Assembly: GCF_015354575.1 (NCBI RefSeq)
Contig: NZ_JACAFQ010000005.1
Location: forward strand, 153,437-217,436
Direction: 5' to 3'
DNA length: 64,000 nt
Source of the DNA: Pseudomonas sp. UFMG81
Lineage (GTDB): Bacteria > Pseudomonadota > Gammaproteobacteria > Pseudomonadales > Pseudomonadaceae
This document shows positions 17,331-26,447 of the stretch, piece after piece. Position 1 is the stretch's first letter; each line of letters opens with the position of its first letter. A program made the translations under genes and the position numbers. The notes under the pieces were generated by a model, which saw nothing but the letters and a program-made list of their open reading frames with translations, had not been told where the DNA came from and ran no database searches.

Positions 17331-17708
17331 TCATCGGCAGCCGCCGATGAGGCTGCAATGCAGGTTGAAACGTTGGCCGCTGGAACTGGAGACGCGGTTG
17401 ATGGTGGTCCAGCCGATGCGCCGGCTATAGCCGACCCAGGCCTCGCCATCGCTGGCCAGCCCGGTAAAGAAGGTCAGTGCCCCGTAGCGGCTGTTGGTCT
17501 GTGCCCACAGGCGCTTGCTCGCCACTTCATAGCCACGCAGGTAAAAGCTGCTGCCTTCGGTGCGCACGCTGTAGTAGTTGCCTTTGCTGTCCTGGCAGGC
17601 GAGCAACGTTGCGCTGCGCGTGCACAGCGCCAGATCGGTGCGGGGCATGGCCAGCAGTGGCACTGGCAGGGCGGCCAGCAGCAACGCCGCGAGGCAGGGC
17701 AATTTCAT
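17331..17708 (-). CDS. Small secreted protein of unknown function in the zinc-starvation cluster
   Basis: 125 residues with a clear signal peptide (MKLPCLAALLLAALPVPLLA). The mature protein has four cysteines (two near ALCTRSATLLACQD, two in LHCSLIGGCR) and aromatic-rich segments; no known domain is recognised. It is the first gene after the Zur-type palindrome and is followed after 25 bases by folE2, so it is most likely zinc-regulated. A periplasmic role in zinc stress is an inference from position only. Confidence 0.8.
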   Translation of the reverse strand: MKLPCLAALLLAALPVPLLAMPRTDLALCTRSATLLACQDSKGNYYSVRTEGSSFYLRGYEVASKRLWAQTNSRYGALTFFTGLASDGEAWVGYSRRIGWTTINRVSSSSGQRFNLHCSLIGGCR

Positions 17709-17761
17709 GACGAGTGTTCTCCTGGCGACCGTTCGGGCGATACGGCTTGGCGAAATTGTAT

Positions 17762-17776
17762 TGTTATACTATAACA
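17762..17776. promoter_or_regulatory. Zur-box-like palindrome between divergent operons
   Basis: TGTTATACTATAACA is a perfect 7-1-7 palindrome and fits the GTTATA-x-TATAAC core of proteobacterial Zur sites. It sits 54 bases from the start of the small secreted gene and 46 from zigA. All flanking genes (folE2, COG0523 GTPases, DUF1826) are typical Zur-regulon members. Confidence 0.85.
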
Positions 17777-17822
17777 TCGCGCAATGCATCGCTTCGAATG
17801 CGCCCGCCCGATGAGGTCCGTC

Positions 17823-19031
17823 ATGCCCAACCGTCTTCCTGTCACCGTGCTGTCCGGCTTTCTGGGGGCCGGCAAGAGCACACTGCTCAACCACATCCTG
17901 CGTAACCGCGACGGTTTGCGTGTCGCCGTGATCGTCAACGACATGAGCGAAATCAACATCGACGCCAGTGAAGTGCAGCGCAATGTCAGCCTCAACCGTG
18001 CCGAAGAAAAGCTGGTGGAAATGAGCAATGGTTGCATCTGCTGCACCCTGCGCGAAGACCTGCTGGAAGAGGTCGCTCGGCTGGCACGGGAGGGCCGTTT
18101 CGATTACCTGCTGATCGAGTCCACCGGTATCTCCGAGCCGCTGCCGGTGGCCGAGACGTTTACCTTCCGTGATGAGCAGGGCCGCAGCCTGTCGGACATG
18201 GCGCGGCTGGACACCATGGTGACGGTGGTCGATGGCCTGAACTTCCTGCGTGACTACCAGGCAGCCGACAGCCTCGCCAGCCGCGGCGAAACGCTGGGTG
18301 AAGAGGACGAGCGCTCGATCAGCGATCTGCTGATCGAGCAGGTGGAGTTCGCCGATGTGCTGCTGTTGAGCAAGATCGACCTGATCAGCCAGCATCAGCG
18401 TGAAGAGTTGATCGCCATTCTGCGCAGCCTCAACGCCCGTGCGCAGATCGTGCCGATGGTGATGGGCCAGGTTGCCCTGTCACGCATCCTCGACACCGGG
18501 CTGTTCGACTTTGACCAGGCAGCCCAGGCGCCGGGCTGGCTGCAGGAACTGCGCGGCGAACACGTGCCGGAAACCGAGGAGTACGGTATCGCCACGACCA
18601 CCTGGCAGGCGCGCCGACCCTTTCATCCACAACGCTTTTTCGACTTTATCCACACACCGTGGCGCAACGGGCGCCTGCTGCGTTCCAAGGGCTTCTTCTG
18701 GCTGGCCAGCAAGTACCAGGAGGCCGGCAGTTGGTCGCAGGCCGGGGGCATGATGCGCCATGGCCTGGCGGGGCGCTGGTGGCGTTTTGTGCCGCGCGAG
18801 CAGTGGCCGCAGGATGAGGAGAACACTGCGGCGATCCTCAAACAGTGGTCGGCGGAAACCGGTGATTGCCGGCAAGAGCTGGTATTCATCGGGCAGAACA
18901 TCGACTTCGCACAGTTATCCACAGCACTGGATGCCTGTTTGTTGAGTGATGAAGAGATTGCGCAGGGACCCGAGGCCTGGCTGCGTTTGCCGGACCCTTT
19001 CGGCCCTTGGGTCGAGGGGGAGGCGGCATGA
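17823..19031 (+). CDS. zigA: COG0523 GTPase, zinc metallochaperone (ZigA type)
   Basis: 402-residue G3E-family GTPase, thought to deliver zinc to client enzymes when zinc is scarce. The Walker A motif is GFLGAGKST (12-20), the metal-binding CxCC motif is C71-I-C-C74 in [11 protein letters not shown], the switch region [15 protein letters not shown] follows, the base-specificity motif is SKID, and a CobW C-terminal domain lies at about 255-385. ATG 17823 is preferred because the ATG at 17784 lies almost on the operator. The next gene overlaps by four bases. Regulation by Zur is inferred from the palindrome. Confidence 0.93.
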   Translation: MPNRLPVTVLSGFLGAGKSTLLNHILRNRDGLRVAVIVNDMSEINIDASEVQRNVSLNRAEEKLVEMSNGCICCTLREDLLEEVARLAREGRFDYLLIESTGISEPLPVAETFTFRDEQGRSLSDMARLDTMVTVVDGLNFLRDYQAADSLASRGETLGEEDERSISDLLIEQVEFADVLLLSKIDLISQHQREELIAILRSLNARAQIVPMVMGQVALSRILDTGLFDFDQAAQAPGWLQELRGEHVPETEEYGIATTTWQARRPFHPQRFFDFIHTPWRNGRLLRSKGFFWLASKYQEAGSWSQAGGMMRHGLAGRWWRFVPREQWPQDEENTAAILKQWSAETGDCRQELVFIGQNIDFAQLSTALDACLLSDEEIAQGPEAWLRLPDPFGPWVEGEAA

Positions 19032-19660
19032 TGCCGACGCGGCGGGTTGTGGATATCTGCCAGGTGTTCGGGCCGACGCCACAGGCATTGACCGATATCC
19101 TGCACGATGGCGTCAATCTGGCGGTGTGGCAGCGGCAGTTGCCGGCGCAGGTGGAAGACTTTGCTGCGCTGGTGCTTAGCCTGGGGCAGATGCTGACGGA
19201 CGAGCGGGTGATCGAGGTGGATGAGCAGCGGGCACCCGAGCTCAACGGCTTGCTCAGGGAAGCGGCTGACCTGTATGGCTACGAAGGTTTCGTTGCTGAT
19301 GTTTCCTGGTTGGTGGCGGCTTTCACCTGCCTGTTGGGGGCTCGGCGGGTTGGCTTGCGCTTGCGTGTGCTGGACGGTGCGATGTGCCCGCGCTTTCATG
19401 TCGACCATGTGCCGCTGCGGCTGTTGACCACCTACGCGGGGGCCGGCAGTGAGTGGGTGGAGGAAGGGGCGATCGAGCGTGCGCGAATGCAGCCTGAGCA
19501 GCCGCCTGTGGATAAGGTGCGGCGGCTTGTGGCTGGCGAGGTGGCTGTGCTCAAAGGCGAAAAATGGCTGGGTAACGAGGGGGCGGGGCTGGTCCATCGT
19601 TCACCGCTGACTGGGCCTGGTGAGCGGCGCTTGTTGCTGAGCTTGGATTGGTTGGCCTGA
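19028..19660 (+). CDS. DUF1826 domain protein
   Basis: 210-residue cytoplasmic protein. The family signature is seen in [19 protein letters not shown] (about 121-139) and in the C-terminal [19 protein letters not shown]. The family is repeatedly linked to Zur-regulated COG0523 genes and may bind metal through the conserved Cys/His residues, but the activity is unknown. Start 19028 overlaps the zigA stop (ATGA), so the two are translationally coupled. Confidence 0.88.
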   Translation: MMPTRRVVDICQVFGPTPQALTDILHDGVNLAVWQRQLPAQVEDFAALVLSLGQMLTDERVIEVDEQRAPELNGLLREAADLYGYEGFVADVSWLVAAFTCLLGARRVGLRLRVLDGAMCPRFHVDHVPLRLLTTYAGAGSEWVEEGAIERARMQPEQPPVDKVRRLVAGEVAVLKGEKWLGNEGAGLVHRSPLTGPGERRLLLSLDWLA

Positions 19661-19760
19661 ATACCGGCTTCAGTGAGCTGGCGGGCGTTTGTCTCGATCC
19701 CGGAGCATGCCGGCGCCCACGCGCGGTAGACTTGAGCCACTTCAGACCAGGCACACAACC

Positions 19761-20735
19761 ATGCTGCAGAACATTCCCACCCACGTGATCGCGGGCCCGC
19801 TGGGCGCCGGCAAGACCAGCCTGATCCGCCAGCTGTTGGCGCAACGCCCGGGCAACGAGCGTTGGGCTGTCTTGGTCAACGAGTTCGGGCAGATTGGCCT
19901 GGATGCGGCATTGCTGGCCTGCGACGACGATGGCATTGCCATTGGCGAGGTGGCGGGAGGCTGCTTGTGTTGCGTCAACGGTATGCCGTTTCAGGTCGGC
20001 CTCGGTCGATTGCTGCGTAAGGCCCGCCCGCACCGGTTGTTCATCGAACCCTCCGGGCTCGGGCATCCCCGGCAATTGTTGCAGCAGTTGGAACAGGCGC
20101 CATGGACCGGTGTGCTGGCGGTGCAGCCTATGCTCATGGTGCTGGATGCCCAGGCGCTGGCGTTGGGCCAACCGTTGCCCGAGGCGCAGCAAGCTGCCTT
20201 GATGGCGTCTGCGTTGCTGGTGCTCAACAAGTCGGCGGCTGTGGATGACACCCAGCGCCTGTTGATAACTGCCCAGCTCCCCGCCTTGCCGAGCTTCTGG
20301 ACTGATCACGGCTCATTGCCGCTGGAACGGCTCCCGGGTTTTTCTACTGTTGGTGAGGCTGGGGGAGCCTTGGCGAGGTTGGCTGTGGACAATTCGGCTG
20401 CGCCGATGGCCGACCTGTGGACAGATCCAACGGTACCGATTTGTCAGGCACAGCAGGGTGAAGGCGGTTGGAGCGTCGGCTGGCGCTGGCACCCAGCGCA
20501 GCGCTTCGATGCAGTGCGGCTGCGGGACTTTTTGCAAGCCCAGCCATGGCGGCGGGCCAAGGGGGTTATCCACAGCAAGGACGGCTGGCTGTCGTTCAAC
20601 GGCCTGGATGGGGAAAGTGCGACGTGGCAGCCCAGTGAATGGCGCAAGGATTCGCGGTTGGAACTGATCTTCACCACGCCACAGCCACTGGTGGCGCTGC
20701 AGCATGCACTGGCGGCGTGTCGCCTGATCGAGTGA
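19761..20735 (+). CDS. Second COG0523 family GTPase
   Basis: 324-residue G3E-family GTPase. Walker A GPLGAGKTS (12-20), CxCC motif at 68-71 (GGCLCCVNG), FIEPSGLGHP switch region, LNKSAA in place of NKxD, and a shortened CobW-like C-terminal domain. It differs strongly from ZigA upstream and is closer to the YjiA/YeiR group. The weak nucleotide-specificity motif may mean relaxed nucleotide choice. It lies 100 bases after the DUF1826 gene on the same strand and is probably part of the same zinc-starvation unit. ATG 19761 is preferred over an upstream ATG at 19689. Confidence 0.88.
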   Translation: MLQNIPTHVIAGPLGAGKTSLIRQLLAQRPGNERWAVLVNEFGQIGLDAALLACDDDGIAIGEVAGGCLCCVNGMPFQVGLGRLLRKARPHRLFIEPSGLGHPRQLLQQLEQAPWTGVLAVQPMLMVLDAQALALGQPLPEAQQAALMASALLVLNKSAAVDDTQRLLITAQLPALPSFWTDHGSLPLERLPGFSTVGEAGGALARLAVDNSAAPMADLWTDPTVPICQAQQGEGGWSVGWRWHPAQRFDAVRLRDFLQAQPWRRAKGVIHSKDGWLSFNGLDGESATWQPSEWRKDSRLELIFTTPQPLVALQHALAACRLIE

Positions 20736-21128
20736 TCAGTTGCGCCAGCGGTTGTGCTCCTGGCGCCACTGCTGCATCTCGATGACGTTGTCGGTGCGCG
20801 GCGGCGTCTTGATTTCGAAGGGGTAGGGGGCCAATTCGATCTGCATGGTGTGGGCGCCGAACTGGGTGACGGTGCCGGGGTGGCGCTGCTCACCGGTGAC
20901 GGTGAACTCGAAGTTGTAGATGCGTGCCAGGCGCTTGCGGCCGTTGGCATCACGCACGAAGGCGATGCGTTTGAGCGCCACGGCGTCGTCGAGCAGTTCC
21001 AGGTCGAGCTTTGTGCAATGCTGCTTGACCCGCGCCAGGGCCTTTTCGCGCAGGCCATGGTTGTGCCACAACCAGGCACCGGCGGTCGCCACCAGCATCA
21101 GCACGAAGAGGTTTTCCAGGGTCAGCAT
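20736..21128 (-). CDS. DUF3301 membrane-anchored protein
   Basis: 130-residue protein with one N-terminal transmembrane segment (about 6-22) and a soluble domain containing YNFEFTVTG, the DUF3301 hallmark, plus [20 protein letters not shown]. Function unknown; widespread in gammaproteobacteria. Its stop codon directly abuts that of the convergent COG0523 gene with no bases between. Confidence 0.85.
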   Translation of the reverse strand: MLTLENLFVLMLVATAGAWLWHNHGLREKALARVKQHCTKLDLELLDDAVALKRIAFVRDANGRKRLARIYNFEFTVTGEQRHPGTVTQFGAHTMQIELAPYPFEIKTPPRTDNVIEMQQWRQEHNRWRN

Positions 21129-21248
21129 TTGCGTAAGCTCCAGACAGGTAGAGCCAGCTTAACTGCGTCTCTGGCCTGTCGTACAGATGGCATTCGGGTT
21201 CATACTGCGGGCCGCACACTTATCCACACAGTTTCGGAAGCGCCCTGC

Positions 21249-22121
21249 ATGAAACGAACGCCGCACCTGCTCGCCATTCAGTCCCATGTGGTCTTCGGAC
21301 ACGCTGGCAACAGCGCTGCGGTGTTTCCCATGCAGCGGGTCGGGGTCAATGTCTGGCCGCTCAACACCGTGCAGTTCTCCAACCACACTCAGTATGGACA
21401 GTGGGCCGGGGAAGTGCTTGCCCCAGCGCAAATTCCTGCGTTGGTGGAAGGCATTTCCAACATCGGCGAACTGGGCCACTGCGATGCGGTGTTGTCGGGC
21501 TACCTGGGCAGCGCCGAGCAGGGGCGGGCAATTCTCACCGGCGTGGCGCGGATCAAGGTGGTCAACCCCAGGGCGCTGTACCTGTGTGACCCGGTCATGG
21601 GCCACGCCGAGAAAGGTTGCATCGTGCCGGCCGAGGTGAGTGAGTTCCTGCTCGAGGAGGCGGCGGCCAAGGCCGACATCGTCTGCCCCAACCAACTGGA
21701 GCTGGACAGCTTCTGCGGGCGCAGGGCGCAATCGCTGGAGGACTGCGTGGTCATGGCCCGCGGGTTGCTGGAGCGCGGGCCGCAAGTGGTGTTGGTCAAG
21801 CACCTGAACTACCCAGGGCGCGCCGACGACTCGTTCGAGATGCTGCTGGTGACCCGAGAGGGTAGCTGGCATCTGCGCCGCCCGTTGCTGGCGTTCCCGC
21901 GTCAGCCGGTGGGTGTGGGCGACCTCACGTCGGGGTTGTTCCTGGCCCGGGTGCTGCTCGGCGATAGCTGGCTACAGGCCTTCGAGTTCACCGCGGCCGC
22001 GGTGCATGAGGTGCTGCTGGAAACCCAGGCCTGCGCCAGCTACGAATTGCAGCTGGTGCGGGCCCAGGATCGTATCGCCCACCCGCGCGTGCGCTTCGAG
22101 GCGCAGCGCTTGGCCTACTAG
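21249..22121 (+). CDS. pdxY: Pyridoxal kinase PdxY
   Basis: 290-residue ribokinase-family enzyme that phosphorylates pyridoxal in the vitamin B6 salvage pathway. Visible: [17 protein letters not shown] at the substrate site, [18 protein letters not shown], and the catalytic aspartate in [14 protein letters not shown] start at ATG 21249; the frame is open further upstream but that part overlaps the antisense DUF3301 gene and has no family similarity. It overlaps the convergent thioesterase gene by four bases. Confidence 0.95.
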   Translation: MKRTPHLLAIQSHVVFGHAGNSAAVFPMQRVGVNVWPLNTVQFSNHTQYGQWAGEVLAPAQIPALVEGISNIGELGHCDAVLSGYLGSAEQGRAILTGVARIKVVNPRALYLCDPVMGHAEKGCIVPAEVSEFLLEEAAAKADIVCPNQLELDSFCGRRAQSLEDCVVMARGLLERGPQVVLVKHLNYPGRADDSFEMLLVTREGSWHLRRPLLAFPRQPVGVGDLTSGLFLARVLLGDSWLQAFEFTAAAVHEVLLETQACASYELQLVRAQDRIAHPRVRFEAQRLAY

Positions 22122-22603
22122 ATCGAGTCGGTCTTGAGGTCCTGATAGCGCTGTTCCAGCTCCTGGCGGATCTGGCGGCGCTGCTGGCCCTGGAGGAAGC
22201 GGCGTTTTTCTTCGCTGTTCTGCGGCTGGCGCGGTGGCACCTTCACCGGGCGGCGGTCGTCATCCACTGCGACCATGGTGAAGAAGCAGCTGTTGGAGTG
22301 ACGTACGGAGCGTTCGCGGATGTTCTCGGTGACCACCTTGATGCCCACCTCCATCGAGGTATTGCCGGTGTAGTTGACCGAGGCCAGGAAGGTCACCAGC
22401 TCACCGACATGCACCGGTTCGCGGAAGATCACCTGGTCGACCGACAGGGTCACCACATAGGTGCCGGCATAGCGGCTGGCGCAGGCGTAGGCGACTTCGT
22501 CGAGGTACTTGAGCAGGGTGCCGCCATGTACGTTGCCAGAAAAGTTGGCCATGTCCGGGGTCATCAGGACGGTCATGGTCAGCTGGGCGTTTCCAGGTTC
22601 CAT
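22118..22603 (-). CDS. Acyl-CoA thioesterase, hotdog fold
   Basis: 161-residue hotdog-fold acyl-CoA hydrolase (BACH/YciA-like). The active-site helix is in [24 protein letters not shown], with [17 protein letters not shown] following; the charged C-terminal tail (about 125-161) is predicted helical. The start is uncertain: ATG 22603 begins at MEPGNAQL, but a GTG at 22654 preceded by GAGGGG would add 17 residues. Substrate chain length cannot be told from sequence. Confidence 0.88.
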   Translation of the reverse strand: MEPGNAQLTMTVLMTPDMANFSGNVHGGTLLKYLDEVAYACASRYAGTYVVTLSVDQVIFREPVHVGELVTFLASVNYTGNTSMEVGIKVVTENIRERSVRHSNSCFFTMVAVDDDRRPVKVPPRQPQNSEEKRRFLQGQQRRQIRQELEQRYQDLKTDSI

Positions 22604-22926
22604 AGTGAGCTCACGGTGAGGTTGCGCTGAATCGGGGTGGGTATCTGCTGACACTTCTATTCCCCTCTTTGTGGTTTCCCATCCTGGTACGGGACGTCGG
22701 CTGAGGCGCCATCGTCACGCCGATCTTGCCATCGGCGGTGCCGGATCGGCCGATCTGTTTCTGCATATTGCATCGGCAAATTACGACAGGGGGCGATGTT
22801 AACCTGACAGCGCCCATGCAATGCGGGCTTTTTCACCTACCACAACAGTATGAGTCTGCTCTTTGTGTCAGCCCTTTCTGACCGAGGAGTGGTCCGCCCC
22901 GTGCCGCGAACAAGGAGTATCACGCC

Positions 22927-24687
22927 ATGCATGCCATCAGCTTTATCCAGGATCTGGCGGTGATCATGCTGGTCGCCGGGGTGGTCACCATTGTTTTCCA
23001 CCGCCTCAAGCAACCGGTGGTGCTCGGCTACATCGTCGCCGGCTTCATCATCGGCCCCCACACACCGCCGTTCGGCCTGATCCACGATGAAGACACCATC
23101 AAGACCCTCGCTGAACTGGGGGTGATCTTCCTGATGTTCTGCCTGGGGCTGGAGTTCAGCCTGCGCAAGCTGTTCAAGGTGGGGGCCACGGCGTTCATCG
23201 CGGCATTCCTGGAAATCGTGCTGATGATCTGGATCGGCTTCGAGATCGGCCGCTGGTTCGGCTGGAATACCATGGATTCGTTGTTCCTCGGGGCGATCCT
23301 GGCGATTTCCTCGACCACCATCATCGTCAAGGCGCTCAACGACCTGAAGATGAAGAACGAGCGCTTCGCTCAGCTGATCTTCGGTGTGTTGATCGTTGAA
23401 GATATCCTCGGTATCGGCATCATCGCTTTGCTGTCGGGCATCGCCGTGAGTGGTTCGGTCAGCTCCGGCGAGGTGTTCTCCACTGTCGGCAAGCTGTCGT
23501 TGTTCATGATCGTCGCGCTGGTGATCGGCATCCTGCTGGTGCCGCGGTTGCTGGCCTACGTGGCGAAGTTCGAAAGCAACGAAATGCTGCTGATCACCGT
23601 GCTGGGGCTGTGCTTCGGCTTCTGCCTGCTGGTGGTCAAGCTCGAGTACAGCATGGTGCTCGGGGCCTTCCTGATCGGCGCGATCATGGCCGAGTCGCGG
23701 CAGTTGCTGAAGATCGAGCGTTTGATCGAACCGGTTCGCGACCTGTTCAGCGCGATCTTCTTCGTCGCCATCGGTTTGATGATCGACCCGTCGATTCTGG
23801 TCGAGTACGCCTGGCCGATCGTGGTGATCACTCTCGCGGTGGTGCTGGGCAAGATGCTGTCGTGCGGTATGGGCGCGTTCATCGCCGGTAATGACGGACG
23901 TACCTCACTGCGAGTGGGCATGGGCCTTTCGCAGATCGGCGAATTCTCGTTCATCATCGCCGCGCTGGGCATGACCTTGCAGGTAACCAGCGACTTCCTT
24001 TACCCGGTGGCGGTGGCGGTATCGGCCATCACCACGCTGCTCACGCCTTATCTGATTCGCGCCGCCGACCCCTTGTCGCTGAAACTGGGCAAGGTGGTGC
24101 CGAGCCGCCTGGCGCGGGTGCTGTCGTTGTACGGCGAATGGCTGCGCAGCATCCAGCCACAGGGCGAGGGTGCCATGCTGGCGGCGATGATCCGACGCAT
24201 CCTGCTGCAGGTTGGGGTCAACCTGGCGCTGGTGATCGCGATCTTCTTCAGCGGTGGCTATTTCGCCGGGCGCATTGGTACTTGGCTCAGCGAATGGGTG
24301 GGCGATGTCGGTCAGCAGAAGGCGCTGATCTGGGGCGCGGCGTTGCTGCTGTCGCTGCCGTTCCTGATTGCGGCGTACCGCAAGCTCAAGGCGCTGTCGA
24401 TGCTGCTGGCGGAGATGGGCGTCAAGCCGGAGATGGCCGGGCGCCACACGCAACGGGTGCGCCGGGTGATCGCCGAAGTGATCCCGCTGCTGTCGTTGCT
24501 GGTGATCTTCCTGCTGCTCGCGGCGTTGTCGGCGAGCATCCTGCCGACCAGCGAGCTGCTGTTGATCATCGTGGTGGTGGCGGCGGGGGTGGTGGCGCTG
24601 TTGTGGCGCTGGCTCATCCGCGTGCATACGCGCATGCAGGTGGCCCTGCTGGAGACCCTGGAGAACAACCGCGACCAGGTGCATTGA
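22927..24687 (+). CDS. Monovalent cation:proton antiporter, CPA2 (KefB/YbaL-like)
   Basis: 586-residue inner-membrane transporter with about 12 N-terminal helices of the Na+/H+ exchanger fold (1-390). Signatures: LKQPVVLGYIVAGFIIGPHT, FLMFCLGLEFSLRKL, SSTTIIVKALND and GMGLSQIGEFSFIIAALG. Instead of the TrkA-N domain found in KefB/KefC, the C-terminal 180 residues hold further hydrophobic helices (about 425-450, 465-485, 515-555), so ligand gating by NAD or glutathione is not evident. AAGGAG lies before the ATG. Probably K+ or Na+ for H+; the ion cannot be assigned. Confidence 0.9.
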   Translation: MHAISFIQDLAVIMLVAGVVTIVFHRLKQPVVLGYIVAGFIIGPHTPPFGLIHDEDTIKTLAELGVIFLMFCLGLEFSLRKLFKVGATAFIAAFLEIVLMIWIGFEIGRWFGWNTMDSLFLGAILAISSTTIIVKALNDLKMKNERFAQLIFGVLIVEDILGIGIIALLSGIAVSGSVSSGEVFSTVGKLSLFMIVALVIGILLVPRLLAYVAKFESNEMLLITVLGLCFGFCLLVVKLEYSMVLGAFLIGAIMAESRQLLKIERLIEPVRDLFSAIFFVAIGLMIDPSILVEYAWPIVVITLAVVLGKMLSCGMGAFIAGNDGRTSLRVGMGLSQIGEFSFIIAALGMTLQVTSDFLYPVAVAVSAITTLLTPYLIRAADPLSLKLGKVVPSRLARVLSLYGEWLRSIQPQGEGAMLAAMIRRILLQVGVNLALVIAIFFSGGYFAGRIGTWLSEWVGDVGQQKALIWGAALLLSLPFLIAAYRKLKALSMLLAEMGVKPEMAGRHTQRVRRVIAEVIPLLSLLVIFLLLAALSASILPTSELLLIIVVVAAGVVALLWRWLIRVHTRMQVALLETLENNRDQVH

Positions 24688-24826
24688 GCGGCAAACGCTC
24701 TCTGCGCGCGGCTTCACCGTCGTCCGAGGGGATGGAGCGGTAGCAGTGTCGCCAGGCGCAGAAAGCCTGGCGATTCTACGGGTATTAAGTGGCCATGAGC
24801 CATCAATTTATGCGGTTATTTCTCAT

Positions 24827-25234
24827 TCAGCTTTCCAGCCAGACATCCCGCGCCCAGTGCCAGACCGATTCCCAGCTGTCTTCGCCCACTGTTTCTTCTT
24901 CACCGTCCCATAGCACCACGGTGCCGTCTTCCTCGACGCAGTAGTAGTCGTTACCGTCTTGGCAGATCGGGATGAGGTCGCGGGGCACGCCGGCGTCCCA
25001 GGCATTGGCCGCCACTTCCGGCAAGTAGGTGTGCGATTGCGGGTCGGTGACCGTGACCGGCTCCAGCGAGCCGTACACCACGTCGCTGACGGTTAGCAGG
25101 AATTCCTTGAACACGAACGGGATGTTGATGAACAGCTCTTCCTCGATTTCAACCAGCTGATCCTCGTCCGGCAGCTCCAGCGGCACCGGTACCGGCTCGT
25201 TGGCTTCACGGAGTTGCTCGATCACTTCTTCCAC
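24827..25234 (-). CDS. SMI1/KNR4 family protein
   Basis: 135-residue acidic protein with the SMI1/KNR4 (SUKH) fold: PDEDQLVEIEEELFINIPFVFKEFL near the N-terminus, LIPICQDGNDYYCVEEDG and WHWARDVWLE at the end. SUKH proteins are often immunity proteins of contact toxins, but no toxin, Rhs or T6SS gene is beside this one, and the solitary copy at this locus looks like a conserved housekeeping member of unknown function. Confidence 0.87.
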   Translation of the reverse strand: MEEVIEQLREANEPVPVPLELPDEDQLVEIEEELFINIPFVFKEFLLTVSDVVYGSLEPVTVTDPQSHTYLPEVAANAWDAGVPRDLIPICQDGNDYYCVEEDGTVVLWDGEEETVGEDSWESVWHWARDVWLES

Positions 25235-25302
25235 GGTTCACATCCTCTGACCTTGATGACAACGCTGCGCGTTATACCCTAGTAGCCGGGTATGGCAAAA
25301 GC

Positions 25303-25332
25303 AAAAACCCCGGGACGGGCCCGGGGTTTTTT
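25303..25332 (-). terminator. Strong intrinsic terminator after the Tim44-like gene
   Basis: CCCCGGG (25308-25314) pairs with CCCGGGG (25320-25326) around a five-base loop, flanked by A and T runs on both sides, so it can act in both directions. It lies just past the stop of the minus-strand gene at 25349. Confidence 0.9.
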
Positions 25333-25348
25333 GTGCAGCGCGCGACGG

Positions 25349-26200
25349 TCAGCCGTTCTGGCGGATACCCGCGACCAGCCAAGGCTGGTTCTCGCCCTGG
25401 GCGCGAACCATGTGCCAGCTTTCGCTGAAGGCTTCGCCCTGGTCGAAGCGCGAGGTCTTCGACACGCCACGGAAGGTCAGGGTGGCGTCGGTCTGGTTGG
25501 CGCGGTCTTCGACGCCGTCCAGTTGCACATCGAGGTCATCGATGTAGGTGGACTGGAAGCCTTCACCCAGTTCGGCGCGCTCGCGCTTGAGGAACTCGAG
25601 CATTTGCGGGGTGACGAACTCGGCGATCTTGTCCATCTCGTTGGCGTCCCAGTGCTGCTGCAGCGACTGGAAGTGCGAACGGGCGGCGGCCAGGAAGCTG
25701 GCTTCGTTGAACCAGGCCGGGGCCTTGACCGTGGCAGCGGCTGCGGCTGGCGCTGCGGCACCACCGAAGATCGACGGCTGAGCGGCTTGCGGCTGGGCTT
25801 CGCGCTGGTACGGGGCGTGGCCGGCGGCGGCGTGTTGCGGCTGCTGCTGGCGACGGCGCGCGGCGATGAAGCGGAACACCAGGAAGGCGATCAGGCCCAT
25901 GATCAGGAAGTCCATGATCTGCATGCCCTGGAAGCCGTCGCCCATGAACATGGAGGCCAGCAGGCCACCGGCGGCGAGGCCGGCCAGCGGGCCCAGCCAG
26001 CGCGAAGCGCCGCTGGCGGCGGCTGGCGCACGGCCTGGCGCGGTCGGGGCGGCGGCTGGAGTGGTCGGGGAGGCCTGGCGGGTCTGGTGGATAGGCGCGG
26101 CGCCCGAGCTCTTGCCACCACCGAAGCGCTTGGCGTTGGCGTCGAGGCTCAGCGTCAGGCCGACGCAGAGCGCCAGAGCGATGCTAAGAAAACGTTGCAT
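25349..26200 (-). CDS. Tim44-like domain membrane protein
   Basis: 283-residue protein: signal/anchor segment (MQRFLSIALALCVGLTLSL), a Pro/Ala-rich linker, two hydrophobic segments (about 70-85 and 97-112), a second Ala/Gln-rich linker, and a C-terminal Tim44-like domain (about 160-283) beginning PAWFNEASFLAAARSHFQSLQQ. The domain is shared with mitochondrial Tim44 and Tim44/MRPL45 proteins; bacterial function is not settled, possibly membrane protein handling. ATG 26200 is chosen; the upstream extension runs into REP DNA. Confidence 0.88.
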   Translation of the reverse strand: MQRFLSIALALCVGLTLSLDANAKRFGGGKSSGAAPIHQTRQASPTTPAAAPTAPGRAPAAASGASRWLGPLAGLAAGGLLASMFMGDGFQGMQIMDFLIMGLIAFLVFRFIAARRRQQQPQHAAAGHAPYQREAQPQAAQPSIFGGAAAPAAAAATVKAPAWFNEASFLAAARSHFQSLQQHWDANEMDKIAEFVTPQMLEFLKRERAELGEGFQSTYIDDLDVQLDGVEDRANQTDATLTFRGVSKTSRFDQGEAFSESWHMVRAQGENQPWLVAGIRQNG

Positions 26201-26293
26201 AAGTGGGGATTCCCATTTTGTGGATTGCACGCGCGTCATGGTGCACATGAAGGCATGGATATAGCTAGCGACAAGATGTTTCGAGCTTTTGCC

Positions 26294-26429
26294 TGTAGGA
26301 GCGGCCTTGTGCCGCGAAAGGGCCGCATAGCGGCCCCAGGGTGGGCAATGGTGATACACCTGCAACACTGCGTCGCTGACAAAAGCGGGCCGCTGGGCAG
26401 CCCTTTCGCGGCGCAAGGCCGCTCCTACA
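26294..26429. repeat. REP pair between Tim44-like gene and uvrD
   Basis: Two inverted REP copies, 26294-26337 and about 26385-26429, with the conserved outer end TGTAGGAGCGGCCTTG. They occupy most of the gap between two minus-strand genes. Confidence 0.85.
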
Positions 26430-26447
26430 AGGGGCGGTACAAGGCCT

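Noticed and set aside
18646..18923. Chromosomal or plasmid origin because of DnaA-box 9-mers
   Set aside because: Boxes are scattered inside genes, with no A+T-rich unwinding region, dnaA, gidA or parAB neighbourhood in the window.
21249..22121. pdxY with a 165-residue N-terminal extension (start at 20754)
   Set aside because: The extra part overlaps the antisense DUF3301 gene and resembles its mirror translation, not a pyridoxal kinase domain.
24827..25234. SMI1/KNR4 protein as immunity gene of a toxin system
   Set aside because: No toxin, Rhs, CDI or T6SS gene is adjacent; context is housekeeping.
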